Assembly (NCBI RefSeq): GCF_006716345.1
Contig: NZ_VFOX01000001.1
Location: 1,116,001 to 1,180,000, forward strand
Source of the DNA: Microbacterium saperdae
GTDB lineage: Bacteria > Actinomycetota > Actinomycetes > Actinomycetales > Microbacteriaceae
DNA length: 64,000 nt
Direction of reading: 5' to 3'
Below, one piece after another: positions 1-9,378 of this stretch (its first letter is position 1; each line of letters starts with the position of its first letter). The notes beneath the pieces were generated by a model. It was not told the origin of the DNA. It worked only from the letters and a program-made list of their open reading frames with translations, and searched no databases. A program made the translations under genes and the position numbers.

Positions 1-1
1 G

Positions 2-976
2 ATCGACGATGCCCGCCAGGAGCCGGAAGCGGCAGCCCTGTGGAGCCTCGGCCTCGGTGCACCGCACCCGGTGTCCGCGATCCACGGTCGCGGTGTCGCC
101 GACCTGCTCGACGCGGTGCTGAAGAAGCTTCCCGAGATCTCCGCCGTCGCGAAGGCCGAGATCGGAGGACCGCGCCGCGTCGCGATCCTCGGTCGCCCGA
201 ACGTCGGCAAGTCCTCGCTGCTCAACAAGGCGGCGGGCGAAGAGCGCGTCGTCGTCAACGAGCTCGCCGGTACGACGCGTGACCCGGTCGACGAGATCGT
301 GGAGCTCGGCGGCAAGCTGTGGCGCCTGGTCGACACCGCCGGCATCCGTCGTCGCGTGCACATGGCGCAGGGCGCGGACTTCTACGCGTCGCTGCGTACC
401 TCTGCGGCACTCGAGAAGGCAGAGGTCGCCGTCGTGGTGCTCGACGTCTCCGAGACGATCAGCGAGCAGGACGTGCGCATCATCGACCTGGTGCTGGAAT
501 CGGGCCGTTCGCTCGTGCTCGCGTTCAACAAGTGGGACCGCCTGAACGACGACGACCTCGAGAACGCGGACCGTCGTCGCTACCTCGAGCGCGAGATCGA
601 GCAGGACCTGGCGCACGTCGCCTGGGCACCCCGCGTGAACATCTCCGCCAAGACCGGTCGTCACCTCGACAAGCTCGTCCCTGCGCTCGAGACCTCGCTG
701 GAGAACTGGGACCGTCGTATCCCGACCGGCAAGTTCAACGCGTTCCTGGCCGAGCTCGTCGCCGAGCACCCGCACCCGCTGCGTGGTGGCAAGCAGCCGC
801 GCATCCTGTTCGGCACGCAGGCATCGACGCGTCCGCCGACGTTCGTGCTGTTCACGACCGGGTTCCTCGACCCGGGTTACCGCCGGTTCATCCAGCGCCG
901 CCTGCGCGAGCTGTACGAATTCGACGGCACCCCGATCGTGATCAACATGCGGGTGCGCGAGAAGCGCCAGCGCTGA
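2..976 (+). CDS. der: GTPase Der (EngA), C-terminal part
   Basis: Ribosome-assembly GTPase that acts in 50S subunit maturation. The reading frame is open from base 2, so the start and the first G domain lie before the window; 324 residues are visible. They cover the end of G domain 1, the linker, and all of G domain 2: the P-loop GRPNVGKSS near visible residue 64, a TTRD switch segment, DTAG and NKWD. The C-terminal KH-like domain ends in the basic tail MRVREKRQR, which is typical of Der. The protein family is certain and only its 5' end is missing. It is a housekeeping gene, so this end of the window is core chromosome. Confidence 0.97.
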   Translation: MDDARQEPEAAALWSLGLGAPHPVSAIHGRGVADLLDAVLKKLPEISAVAKAEIGGPRRVAILGRPNVGKSSLLNKAAGEERVVVNELAGTTRDPVDEIVELGGKLWRLVDTAGIRRRVHMAQGADFYASLRTSAALEKAEVAVVVLDVSETISEQDVRIIDLVLESGRSLVLAFNKWDRLNDDDLENADRRRYLEREIEQDLAHVAWAPRVNISAKTGRHLDKLVPALETSLENWDRRIPTGKFNAFLAELVAEHPHPLRGGKQPRILFGTQASTRPPTFVLFTTGFLDPGYRRFIQRRLRELYEFDGTPIVINMRVREKRQR

Positions 977-1036
977 CCTGTTCCGGTCTATGACCGTCCG
1001 GATGCCGTCTCATCGATGCTGTGAAAGGCTGGGGGA

Positions 1037-1933
1037 GTGACGATCGTTCCTCCAGCCCCCGGTGAGCCCCGTCGTCCTGAGGGACCGCGTGACCCGGGCG
1101 ATGCCTGGGTGATCGCGGATTCCGGCGAGCGGTACTGGGGGCGTTTCGGCGCTGCCGGACTGCTGGTGGTCGACGCCGAGCGCGGAGTGCTGCTGCAGCA
1201 CCGCGTGGCATGGAGCCACTTCGGAGGTACCTGGGGCCTGCCCGGAGGCGCGCTGCACGAGGGCGAGAGCGCCATCGTCGGTGCCCTGCGGGAGGCGCAA
1301 GAAGAGGCCGGCGTGCCTGATGGCGCGGTACGCCCTCGGCTGACCAGCGTGTTGGACCTCGACATCTGGTCGTACACGACCGTCGTCGCCGACGTGCAGG
1401 TACCTTTCGACCCGGTGATCAGCGATCCGGAGAGCGTCGCGCTCGAGTGGGTGCCGATCGATGAGGTCGACGCCCGTCCGCTGCACCCGGGGTTCGGGAG
1501 CGCGTGGCCCGTTCTGCGGTCTCTGCTCGCGGTGCGCCCGGCGCTCGTCGTCGACGCCGCGAACGTGGTCGGCTCGGTGCCGGATGGATGGTGGAAGGAC
1601 CGTGCCGGCGCCGCCGGACGTCTGCGCTCTGAGCTCGCCGGCGTCTCGGTGCCGGCCGAGGCGTTCGGGACGGGCGGTACCCGGTGGTTCCCGCAGGTCG
1701 CTCTCGTCGTCGAAGGCCAGGCCCGTGCGCTCGAGGATGCGGCTGACGGCATCGACGTCGTCCGCGCTGCGGGCTCGGGCGACGACACGATCGTCGCGGA
1801 GGCATCACGCCGCGTGACCGCGGGAGAAGCGGTGCTCGTCATCACGAGCGACCGAGAACTCCGTGCCCGGGCCGAGGCGATCGGTGCCCGTGTGCAGTCC
1901 GTCGGCTGGCTGCGCGGACTCCTCGCGGACTGA
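1037..1933 (+). CDS. NUDIX hydrolase fused to a NYN/PIN-like domain
   Basis: A two-domain protein of 298 residues. Residues about 35-165 form a NUDIX hydrolase with an intact Nudix box (G-x5-E-x7-RE-x2-EE-x-G, from GALHEGE to REAQEEAGV), expected to cleave nucleoside diphosphates linked to another moiety. Residues about 170-298 look like a NYN/PIN-type fold: ALVVDAANVVGS, then GDDTIV, then VITSDREL, which place the acidic metal-binding residues of such nucleases. The substrate cannot be read from sequence. The GTG start is preceded by AAAGG at 1024-1028. It lies about 60 bp after der and is convergent with the next gene. Confidence 0.85.
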   Translation: MTIVPPAPGEPRRPEGPRDPGDAWVIADSGERYWGRFGAAGLLVVDAERGVLLQHRVAWSHFGGTWGLPGGALHEGESAIVGALREAQEEAGVPDGAVRPRLTSVLDLDIWSYTTVVADVQVPFDPVISDPESVALEWVPIDEVDARPLHPGFGSAWPVLRSLLAVRPALVVDAANVVGSVPDGWWKDRAGAAGRLRSELAGVSVPAEAFGTGGTRWFPQVALVVEGQARALEDAADGIDVVRAAGSGDDTIVAEASRRVTAGEAVLVITSDRELRARAEAIGARVQSVGWLRGLLAD

Positions 1934-1951
1934 GCACGCACTCGATCCCCC

Positions 1952-3392
1952 TCAGACGAACATCACTCGGCGCGGTTGCCGATCCTGATGGACGATTCCC
2001 AGAGGACTCGTCCAGGCGATACTCCCGTCGGGTCGCGCGCGAGCGGTCCAGCGGTGTCGATCATCGACGTCGGGATGTTTGAGGGAATGATGCCCTGTGC
2101 AGAAGTGACTGAGGTTGTCGACCCTGGTCCTGCCGCCTTTGGCGTGGTCGTGGTTGTGGTCGATCTCGCAGCGGTGCACCGGCATGCGGCATCCGGGGAA
2201 TCGGCAGTGCTGATCGCGGGCGCGGAGGAACCGCCGCATGCCCTCGGTCGGTGTGTAGGTATCGGTCTCGGTGACCATGCCCTCGGCATCGAGGAAGAGT
2301 CGGCTCCAGCCGGTGTTGCGTCCGGCCAGGTCGCGGGCGACATCGGGGTGGAGTGGACCGTGGCCGTCGAGCTCGGCGACTCGATCGTCGATGCCCGCGA
2401 GAGCGGTGGCCGCGACCGTGACCTGAATGCGCGCCTGGATGTTGTCGAGCCCGCTGCCGTGCGCCTCGCCAGGATCCGAGGCGAGCAGGAGGTCGGTGAA
2501 GAGATCGGCACGGATCTGATCGATCGTGCGGGTGTCGGAGGGGATGTGCTCGACGTCGTCGCTGTTCTCAGGGCTGTCGAGCGGGTCGATGAGTTCGGCC
2601 AGCGGGTCGGTCGTGAAGGTGTCAGACTCTCCGAAGATCGCGAAGGCGGGGTGGTCGAGCGCGATGTCTTCCGTGCGGATGAGGTCTTCGGCGTCCGGCT
2701 CCGCAGGTTCGAGGACAGGCTCCCGGTCGGCGCGCGCGGGTGATGTGCCGCGCCATCTGTGTGAGACGATCCTGAATCGACACGGCGAGTGCTTCCGGCA
2801 GGACAGCTGTCAGCAGCGCCAGTCCGTCATCGAGCGAGCGCACACGCACGCACCGCTCATCTGCTGCGCGAGCGTGCCGGTCCTGGAGCGATTCGCCGAC
2901 GAGCGCGGCGGCGACCTGGCGTGCATGCGTGCGGGTCCGCGCCGGAGTGTCTTCCTCGGCGACGACCAGGACAGCGGTCTCGAAAAGTGCGAGCGTCGCC
3001 GCATCCACCCGGCCGTTACGCATTGCCTCACTCACGAGGGCACCGGCCCTGGCGATCTCCCGCACGTGGGCGGCGGTGATCGAGCCGTGCTCGAATGACG
3101 CACGCACAGCGGGGAAGTACTCCTTCACCGCCTGGGCGTCGGCGAATGCAAACTCGACAGAGCCGGTCGAGACGTGGCCGGCAGCCGAGTACTCCGCGAC
3201 CATCGAGCGGTAGATCGCGTCGCGGTGGTACGGGCTCGCCGCGACATCTTCGTCATACATGATCGCCCGCTCGCTGAGCAGCGCCGCTGACATGGCCTCC
3301 AGCGCCGCGATCTGCCTCCGGACCTCCATCCACTCGTCGAGGAGTCGACGGCGCTCTTCGAGGTCGTGGTGCGGATCGCGATGTTCGGACAT
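1952..3392 (-). pseudogene. DUF222 / HNH endonuclease (13E12-repeat type), frameshifted
   Basis: A DUF222-HNH protein of the kind present in many copies in actinobacterial genomes. The N-terminal frame starts at 3392 (MSEHRDPHHDLEE) and carries the helical DUF222 region. The C-terminal frame carries the HNH nuclease module RDQHCRFPGC - CEIDHNHDHAKGG - NLSHFCTGHH and ends at 1952. The two frames overlap around 2735-2755, where coding phase switches within a run of four GC dinucleotides. Upstream of 2278 the C-terminal frame stays open and gives convincing family sequence back to that point. The cause could be dinucleotide slippage, real decay or a sequence error. If intact it would be about 480 residues. 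Confidence 0.82.
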
Positions 3393-3430
3393 GATCCCAT
3401 TTTAGAACATATGTTCGAATCTGGGAAGGG

Positions 3431-3817
3431 TTAATCCGAGAAGAACTCACTCTCGGGCTCACTGCGCCCCCGGAGTTTGTCGATGTCGCGGCGTTCACGT
3501 TTGGTGGGTCGCCCGGCACCGCGATCGCGCAGCCCCAGCGCGGCTTGCGGCTCACGTTCCGGGGTGCGATCGTCATAGGCGACCACAGCGACGGGCGCCC
3601 CCACGCGCTTGACGAGCAGTTGGCGGACGATGAGGATCCGGTCGAATCCCGCGATGCGGATACGCACCTCGTCGCCGACGCGCACCGGCTGGGCTGCCTT
3701 CACCTTGTCGCCGTTGAGACGGATATGCCCCGCTCGGCATGCGGTGGTGGCGGCAGATCTCGTCTTGTACATGCGCACGGCCCAGAGCCAGCTGTCGATA
3801 CGTACGGACCCGGTCAT
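3431..3817 (-). CDS. S4-domain RNA-binding protein (Hsp15/HslR-like)
   Basis: 128 residues. The S4 RNA-binding fold occupies residues about 5-70 (VRIDSWLWAVRMYKTRSAA, then the GHIRLNGDKVK turn), followed by a basic tail GRPTKRERRDIDKLRGR. Members of this family bind stalled 50S subunits carrying peptidyl-tRNA; that role is taken from the family. The start at 3817 overlaps the stop of the upstream YhhN gene in an ATGA arrangement, so the two are probably translationally coupled. The same frame is open further upstream, but that sequence is antisense to nothing useful and lacks family character. Confidence 0.88.
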   Translation of the reverse strand: MTGSVRIDSWLWAVRMYKTRSAATTACRAGHIRLNGDKVKAAQPVRVGDEVRIRIAGFDRILIVRQLLVKRVGAPVAVVAYDDRTPEREPQAALGLRDRGAGRPTKRERRDIDKLRGRSEPESEFFSD

Positions 3818-4485
3818 TCCGCGTTCCGCTTCTTCAGCGCGATGATCGCGCCGGCGACGATCAGTCCCTGCCCCAGCGTGTAGGTGAGCATGATCGTGGG
3901 GTTGCTCCAGGCAGGCAGCGAGTCCGGGAGGAACAGGCGGAAGGCGAGGATCGTGTCGCTCGCGAGGAAGAAGGCGCCGCCGATGGCGATCAGGGGATGG
4001 CAGCGCGCGGAGAAGGCCGCAGTCCCGGCGAGGACGAGCCCGTAGACGGCGACAGCGATCAGGAGTCCTCCGGTGTGCGGGCCGAGCACGAGGAGCATCC
4101 CGATCCACCATGCGGCGTAGACGAGTGCCCACCACGGGAACGGCCGCCGCGCGAGGTGGCGGGCGAACAGCGCGATATATGCGAGATGTGCGATGCCGAA
4201 GAACCCGAGCATCAGCGGCAGCTCCGGCGCGGCCGGGAAGAACGCTCCGACGCTGTCGCCCAGCCAGGAGAACAGGAGCGCGGCGAGCACGAGGATCACC
4301 GCGGACCGCGGCCGCAGCCGAGACGCCGTGACCACCACGGGAACCGCGAGCAGCGGCATCAGGAGAAGCTTCGTGGGCCCGGCGATCGGGCTTCCGATCG
4401 CGAGCAGCACGACATGCGCGGCAGAGACGAGGATGTACGGAGCAAACCACCAGGCGAGCGGCGAGATCGGGGCGCGGGGCGGCAT
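3814..4485 (-). CDS. YhhN family membrane protein (lysoplasmalogenase-like)
   Basis: A hydrophobic protein of about 223 residues with roughly eight predicted membrane segments. It has the layout of the YhhN/TMEM86 family, some members of which hydrolyse the vinyl-ether bond of lysoplasmalogens. Signature stretches are LLFSWLGDSVGAF and GGAFFLASDTILA, whose conserved Asp residues lie near the membrane face. The start at 4485 (MPPRAPISPLAWW) is chosen because the first membrane segment follows directly; the ribosome site there (GGGGAG) is unusually close, so a GTG some residues upstream is possible. Coupled to the downstream S4 gene. Confidence 0.8.
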   Translation of the reverse strand: MPPRAPISPLAWWFAPYILVSAAHVVLLAIGSPIAGPTKLLLMPLLAVPVVVTASRLRPRSAVILVLAALLFSWLGDSVGAFFPAAPELPLMLGFFGIAHLAYIALFARHLARRPFPWWALVYAAWWIGMLLVLGPHTGGLLIAVAVYGLVLAGTAAFSARCHPLIAIGGAFFLASDTILAFRLFLPDSLPAWSNPTIMLTYTLGQGLIVAGAIIALKKRNAE

Positions 4486-4526
4486 CTCCCCATCGTATGG
4501 TCGGCGCACGTGCCCGGCGGAGGTGC

Positions 4527-4982
4527 TCACGACTCCACGGTGACCTTGAAGATGCCGTCGTCCGCGCCGAAGTGCACAGCCGGCCAGTAGCCCTCGGGGA
4601 AGTGTGTGCCGCACGTGTCGGTCAGGTGCAGGATGACGGTGCCGTCGGCCTCCACCTCGATCGTCTCGAGTGCGAGGTCGGTGGCTGCCTCGTCGAGCTC
4701 GGACGGCTCGGGGTCGCCCTGGCTGAACTCGGTGACGACGGCATCCGATGCCTGCCGACGACGCGACGGGAGTTCGGTGACGGCCCGTGCGAGGCGGGGG
4801 AGCAGCGCGCGCGCTTCTTCGGACGTGGTGGCCTCGAGCATGAGCTCGAGCTCCGTGCCATCTGCAGACACAGAACCGACGTACCAGTCGTGCGTGAGCA
4901 CGGTGCCGTCGGTCATCTCGGTCGTCGCGCGAGCAAAGGTGCCGAGTTCGGGGTGGTCGATGGTCGGATGCTCGTCGCTCAT
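4527..4982 (-). CDS. Hypothetical protein, 151 residues
   Basis: I do not recognise the family. The protein is acidic and soluble, without signal peptide or membrane segments. It begins MSDEHPTIDHPELG and ends in a beta-rich stretch HLTDTCGTHFPEGYWPAVHFGADDGIFKVTVES. The alternating N-terminal strands (TVLTHDWYVGSV) suggest a small alpha/beta domain. It sits in a same-strand series of small genes between a helix-hairpin-helix protein and the YhhN gene, 22 bp from the former and about 40 bp from the latter. No function is proposed. Confidence 0.7.
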   Translation of the reverse strand: MSDEHPTIDHPELGTFARATTEMTDGTVLTHDWYVGSVSADGTELELMLEATTSEEARALLPRLARAVTELPSRRRQASDAVVTEFSQGDPEPSELDEAATDLALETIEVEADGTVILHLTDTCGTHFPEGYWPAVHFGADDGIFKVTVES

Positions 4983-5004
4983 GGCTCCACGCTAGTGCTC
5001 CGGG

Positions 5005-5202
5005 TCACGGGGCGAGAGCGCGTCCTTCCTGGTCGAGGTGCTCGCGGAGGATGCGGATGGCTTTCGGACCGACGCCGTGGATCGCGAGGAGGTCTTTCGC
5101 GGAGAGTCCGTCGAACTGCTCGAGACGCGTCAGCCCCTGCAGTGCGAGTTCGCGCCGTGCCACCTTGCCCATCGAGGCGGGAAGTTCGGAGCTGTCGGTC
5201 AT
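5005..5202 (-). CDS. Helix-hairpin-helix protein, 65 residues
   Basis: A small protein consisting almost entirely of one helix-hairpin-helix fold: RLEQFDGLSAKDLLAIHGVGPKAIRILREHL, where GVGPKA is the hairpin that normally contacts the DNA backbone. It resembles the C-terminal domain of the RNA polymerase alpha subunit and stand-alone DNA-binding HhH proteins. Its ATG overlaps the stop of the GNAT gene (ATGA), so it is expressed with it. DNA binding is inferred from the fold only. Confidence 0.78.
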   Translation of the reverse strand: MTDSSELPASMGKVARRELALQGLTRLEQFDGLSAKDLLAIHGVGPKAIRILREHLDQEGRALAP

Positions 5203-5783
5203 CGAGAGAGGTCCATCGTCACGAGCGTGCGTCCTGGTTTCAGCTCGGCTGTCTCGGTGAAGCCGGCGTTGGTGAAGGTGCTGAGCGTGCCGTGGAAGAG
5301 ATCGTTGGTGCGCTTATTCTCGCCCGCTGTGTCGACGGGATATCCCTCGATCAGGCGTGCGCCGGAGTCGCGGGCGAAGTCGACGGCTGCGCGGAGGAGC
5401 GCGCCGTTGAGGCCGGCGCCGCGGTGTTCCCGGCGCACCACGAAACAGGTCACGGCCCAGACCGATTCGTCGTCGAACGGCTCGGCTGTGGCGGCAGCGA
5501 TCATGCGTGTTCGTGGGACGCGAGCCTGGCGCGTGCGCGGGCCGATGCGGATCCATCCGGCAGCTTCGCCATCGACGTACGCGATGATGCCGGGAGGCGG
5601 GCCCTCGTCGATCTCCTTGTGGAACATCTCGGTGCGCTGGGGCGTGCTCGTCTGGTTCCAGTCCTTATTGCTCAGCACCGGCCAGATGCACTGGCAGCTC
5701 GCCCCGTCACCCCCGCCGGTGAGGGCGTGCTGCACGTCATCCCAACGGGCCGCCGTGGCCACCTCGGTCGTGATCGTCACCAT
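5199..5783 (-). CDS. GNAT family N-acetyltransferase
   Basis: About 194 residues from MVTITTEVATAARWD; a start 12 codons upstream is also possible. The acetyl-CoA binding region is the segment VWAVTCFVVRREHRGAGLNGALLRAAVDFA, which contains the R/Q-x-x-G-x-G/A loop of GNAT enzymes. A Cys-rich N-terminal part (GASCQCIWP) and the IIAYVDGEAAGWIRIGP strand match the actinobacterial GNAT subgroup often annotated as general acetyltransferases. The substrate is unknown. First gene of the coupled GNAT-HhH pair. Confidence 0.85.
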   Translation of the reverse strand: MVTITTEVATAARWDDVQHALTGGGDGASCQCIWPVLSNKDWNQTSTPQRTEMFHKEIDEGPPPGIIAYVDGEAAGWIRIGPRTRQARVPRTRMIAAATAEPFDDESVWAVTCFVVRREHRGAGLNGALLRAAVDFARDSGARLIEGYPVDTAGENKRTNDLFHGTLSTFTNAGFTETAELKPGRTLVTMDLSR

Positions 5784-5890
5784 GCACGGCACGCTACGCG
5801 GGGCATCCGACACTCGCAACGGCTCGGTTCGCGGAGCGCCGCCAGGTCAGGCTAAGATAGGGGAGTTGCCTGCGCGAGAGTGCAGAACAA

Positions 5891-6050
<160 letters not shown>

Positions 6051-6124
6051 CGGGATGTGGCGCAGCTTGGTAGCGCACCTGACTGGGGGTCAGGGGGTCG
6101 CAGGTTCAAATCCTGTCATCCCGA
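6051..6124 (+). tRNA. tRNA-Pro(GGG)
   Basis: A complete 74-nt cloverleaf: acceptor CGGGATG pairs with CATCCCG, the D arm contains GCAGCTTGGTAGCGC, the anticodon stem CCTGA/TCAGG encloses loop CTGGGGG with anticodon GGG, and the T arm is GCAGGTTCAAATCCTGT. CCA is not encoded. It reads proline codon CCC (and CCU by wobble). It is the only intact member of a three-unit tandem array. Confidence 0.96.
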
Positions 6125-6169
6125 CTGAAGGGCTGTTGGCAATACTGATTGCAGAACAGCTAGAGAAAA

Positions 6170-6209
6170 GGGAAGGTCACCTGCTTCGAGCAGGTGACCT
6201 TCCCTTTTT
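6170..6209 (+). terminator. Rho-independent terminator after tRNA-Pro
   Basis: A perfect 15-bp stem (6170-6184 with 6190-6204), a five-base loop TTCGA, and then five T residues. It ends the tRNA transcript. AAAA on the other flank could give weak activity for the opposite strand. Confidence 0.93.
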
Positions 6210-6275
6210 CGTGTCTGCAAGGTCGGATCCGGGTTCAGATAATTGAGTCCGAATGATTCTGGGGACGAAAACACC

Positions 6276-6300
6276 AACGCGCCCGGTTTTCGGGTGCGTT
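6276..6300. terminator. Hairpin downstream of the transposase-like gene
   Basis: AACGCGCCCG and CGGGTGCGTT (one G-T pair) enclose loop GTTTT. It lies about 90 bp past the presumed end of the minus-strand transposase-like gene and is flanked by ACACC/GGTGT. It may be a terminator or part of the element's end; there is no clear T tract. Confidence 0.4.
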
Positions 6301-6387
6301 CGATTGTCCTGGTGTAGCGGGGAGCGTGCCGGGCGTGCCGCCGGCGGGCGTCGTCAGTGAGTGCAGTGACTCAGGTGCGCATCGCCG

Positions 6388-8315
6388 TCAGCGATAGTGC
6401 GTCATGTCCAGAGGCTCCCGGTGACGTTGAAGACGATGTTCGACCGCCTCGAGGGATGCTGAGGTCGCCGTTGCCCGTGGTCTTCGTGTAGCGGTTAGCC
6501 CAGACCCGGTCTCGCCGCCGGAGTATGTACACGCGCGGGGTCGTGCGGGCTCGTTCGATCTCTTGGTCGCTGAGGAACGCGGCGATCTTGCGGAGGTTGT
6601 GGTTGACGATGAGGAGTGTCACGAGGATCTGTGCGGCGGCTATTCCTCGGACGCGGCGGCGACCAGCAGTCTCGATGTCTTCGTCGCCGGATGCTTTCAG
6701 CTGCTCGTTTCCGGATTCGACGGCGTTGCGGGCGTGGTCATGGAAGGTCTCCCACTCTTCGCTGCCGTAGTCGAAAGCCTGCTGCGGCGCCTGCATCTCA
6801 GTGAGGTCGAATGCGGCCGAGTGCTGCTTGCAGATGGTGTCGAGGAACTCTTCTTCGAGCGTCTCAGGCTCGACCTCCGGGCGAGCCTTCTTCGCTGCGG
6901 ACAGCATCATCTCGCGCAGGGGGCAGGTGACCGTCGGGCTCGGGCCGAGTGAGGGGCAGCGCAGCATCACCTTCCCATCTGGAGTCTTCGCCTTCTGCTT
7001 AACGTGGAGCCGGTAGGCCTTGCGCTCCTCCAGCCGTGCACGGTAGGTCTCCGCGTCGATCTTCTTGGCGAGGAAGTCCTTGGTTGCCTCGAGCAGAGTC
7101 TTCGGCGTGTTCGGGCAGTAGACATCGCCTTCAACAAACAACCCGCCGTGCTGGCCGCCCTTTATGCCGACGCGGTCGGAGCGGTAGTCCGTGGACGGAG
7201 TGAAGCCGGTCTTCAAGGCGGGCTTCAAGAGTCGGAACGGCTTGGCGTTGGCCCAGTACTGCTTGTCGGCGTCAGCGATGCCGGGCGGAAGGTCAAGGCT
7301 CGCTGCGGCCTCGAGGAGAAGCGCGGCTTCTTCGGCAACTTCCATGTTCGGGATGCTGAGTGATGCCGCGACCACGAGGCTCGGGAATCGCTTGGATCCG
7401 GGCTGCTCGGAGTCGACGCGCACGGCGAGGTTCGCCACCCATCCCCAGTCGTAGTCCGCCCACTCTCCACGGCCGGGGGCGGTATGGTCGATCTCGCCCT
7501 TCCGATTGTCGACTCGTTCGGCCTTGCCGCTCTTCACGTGCCATCCGGCGAATGCATCGACGGGGCCTGGGCTCATCTGGCCGAGGTCCGCGGTCTGTTC
7601 AGCCTTGACCTTGCTCGTGAGGTTCTTCCGGCTGTAGCCCTTGGTCGTAGGGGTGCCGATGTAGGTCTGGTCGAAGGAGACGTCCATCTGCTTCGTCGCG
7701 CGACGGATAGCTCGTGGCTGTTGCATGAAGGACATGCGGATGAACGCGGGTGTACTCGTCCAGACGTGACTTGTACTTCTCTGCGCGCTCCGCGTCATGG
7801 TTCCGCAGAATCTCTTGAATCTCGGTGTAGGTCTTGGCCGTGTACAGCTCCTGGGGGTACGGATCCATTAGCTTCTTCATCCGATGGAACGCGCGAATGG
7901 TGTTGGTGTACCAGCGCTTCGTCGTCGGGACATGGGTGGCGAAGCTCACCGGCGACTCCGGGAGATCGAGGAGTTCGCGAGACTTCGCTGAGAGCCGGTG
8001 CTGCAGCACGTGCGCGGCACGTCGAATGTGCAGCGGAGCGCCCTCATGGGCGAGGAGCAGGAGTGCCACCAGGAGGGCACGGATCGAGATCATGGCGGGC
8101 CGGCCGCCCATGCCGTCTGAGTTGGAGTCTTCCGCTGCCCAACGGTCGAACTGCTCGAGGATCCCGGACTGGAGAACACGTGCTTCGGTGCGTGCGACCA
8201 CATCGTCGTCGAAGCGCTGGAGGTTGCGGCCACGGCCGAGGATCTCTCGCTCAGTGATGCCGCAGTCGTCGTTGCCGTCGAAGGCGTGGTAGTAGTCGAT
8301 GTCGGTGGAGGTCAT
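6388..8315 (-). pseudogene. DDE-transposase-like protein, two frameshifts
   Basis: The gene begins at 8315 (MTSTDIDYYHAFDG), overlapping the stop of the recombinase-like gene upstream (ATGA). It reads 190 residues, then shifts near 7750 into the frame starting TPAFIRMSFMQQPR, and again near 6455 into a frame ending EHRLQRHREPLDMTHYR at 6388. The core (MDVSFDQTYIG, a GIADADKQYW segment, and RRRVRGIAAAQILVTLLIVNHNLRKIAAFL at the end) resembles large DDE transposases and the C-terminal helix of IS1182-type enzymes. The assignment is by likeness, not by a proven catalytic triad. With two indels it is probably inactive, unless these are sequence errors. Confidence 0.6.
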
Positions 8316-9304
8316 CGGGTGACCTCCGCTCCGACGAGCTGGGCGGTGAAGTCGGCGACGTCGAGCACGTTCGCGTGCTCGTAGTACCGGACGAGGGTCG
8401 TGTAGTGGTCGAAGCCGGCGACGTCTCGGAGAACGGGCAGGGGCACGTTGTTGTTTATGTGGTGCAGCAGCCATGCCGCCCGAAGCGCTGCCGGGGTAGG
8501 ACGGGCGGGCGCGGGGTGGTCGGTGAGGAAAGACTGGATGATGCGGGGCGGGTACTCGGCGATACGCGGTCCCCGGAACACACGCTCGCTGGCGTCGACG
8601 CGGCCGTCGATGCTGCGCAGCAGCACACGAGCCCAGGCATGGCGCACGGGGACCCGTCGAACCCTCTTGCCGAGGACATCCACGAAGACGACGTCGCCGT
8701 CGCGGTGAATGTCGCAGACGCGGACCTCTACGATCTCGGCCGCAGTCAGCCCGGCACCGCCGGCCAACCCGAGGAGCGCCTGAGCGTTCTGTCGCTTCTT
8801 CACGGTGGTGAGCGAGTTCGCCCAGCTGTGCATCGACGCGATCTGCTTCGTGGTGAACGGGGAGCGGACCTTCCCTTGTGGTGCCGAGATGGCGATGAGG
8901 TCGGCGTCGGCGAGCTCGCGGCCGATCTTCACGAGCTGGCGGGACACGCCCCACCGGTGACCCTCAGAGCGGCGCTTGTGAACCGTCGCGAGGAACCGGT
9001 CGATGTTGCTCTGCGTGTAGACCTGACGGATGGTCAGCTCGGTGCCCGTGCGTGCCCAGACCCACATATGGAACGACGCGGACATCGTCATCAGCCGGCG
9101 AGTCACATCGAACGAGTGCGGCAACATCAATGCGGCGGTCTCGACGGTGAAGGACCGTGTGGCCGCCCAGGCGCCAGCCATCGTCGCGCTATTCGGGCGG
9201 AACTTGACGATGATGGGCGCCGCCAGCTCGGGCAGCTGCGGGTGAGAGGCGAGCAGCGCTGCGGTCTCGTCGAGGATGTCGCTGAGTCGGTGGTTTGGGT
9301 TCAT
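8312..9304 (-). CDS. Tyrosine-recombinase-like protein with altered active site
   Basis: 330 residues from MNPNHRLSDILDE. The C-terminal half follows the tyrosine-recombinase plan: a helix-rich GLAGGAGLTAAEIVEVRVCDI segment, a strand VVFVDV, then PAALRAAWLLHHI and a final RYYEHANVLD carrying candidate tyrosines. The first catalytic arginine of the usual GLRxxE motif is replaced (GLTAAE), and the HxxR box lacks its histidine, so strand-transfer activity is doubtful. It follows a second, similar gene after 74 bp and overlaps the transposase-like gene by 4 bp, so all appear to form one transcript of a mobile element. It may act as a DNA-binding accessory subunit. Confidence 0.72.
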   Translation of the reverse strand: MNPNHRLSDILDETAALLASHPQLPELAAPIIVKFRPNSATMAGAWAATRSFTVETAALMLPHSFDVTRRLMTMSASFHMWVWARTGTELTIRQVYTQSNIDRFLATVHKRRSEGHRWGVSRQLVKIGRELADADLIAISAPQGKVRSPFTTKQIASMHSWANSLTTVKKRQNAQALLGLAGGAGLTAAEIVEVRVCDIHRDGDVVFVDVLGKRVRRVPVRHAWARVLLRSIDGRVDASERVFRGPRIAEYPPRIIQSFLTDHPAPARPTPAALRAAWLLHHINNNVPLPVLRDVAGFDHYTTLVRYYEHANVLDVADFTAQLVGAEVTR

Positions 9305-9378
9305 GACCACCGTGTACGCGGCTAGTCGCCCGAGCGTGCGTACGGCGTGTCGCACTACCCGAAGCACAGCGCACCGGC

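Noticed and set aside
4497..5855. A 452-codon open frame on the plus strand across the small-gene cluster
   Set aside because: It is the shadow of four minus-strand genes with convincing overlaps and motifs.
6371..7798. Reading the transposase-like gene as ending at 6371 with a Ser/Arg-rich C-terminus
   Set aside because: The alternative frame from about 6455 ends naturally in EHRLQRHREPLDMTHYR at 6388, so the 6371 end is probably the result of a frameshift.
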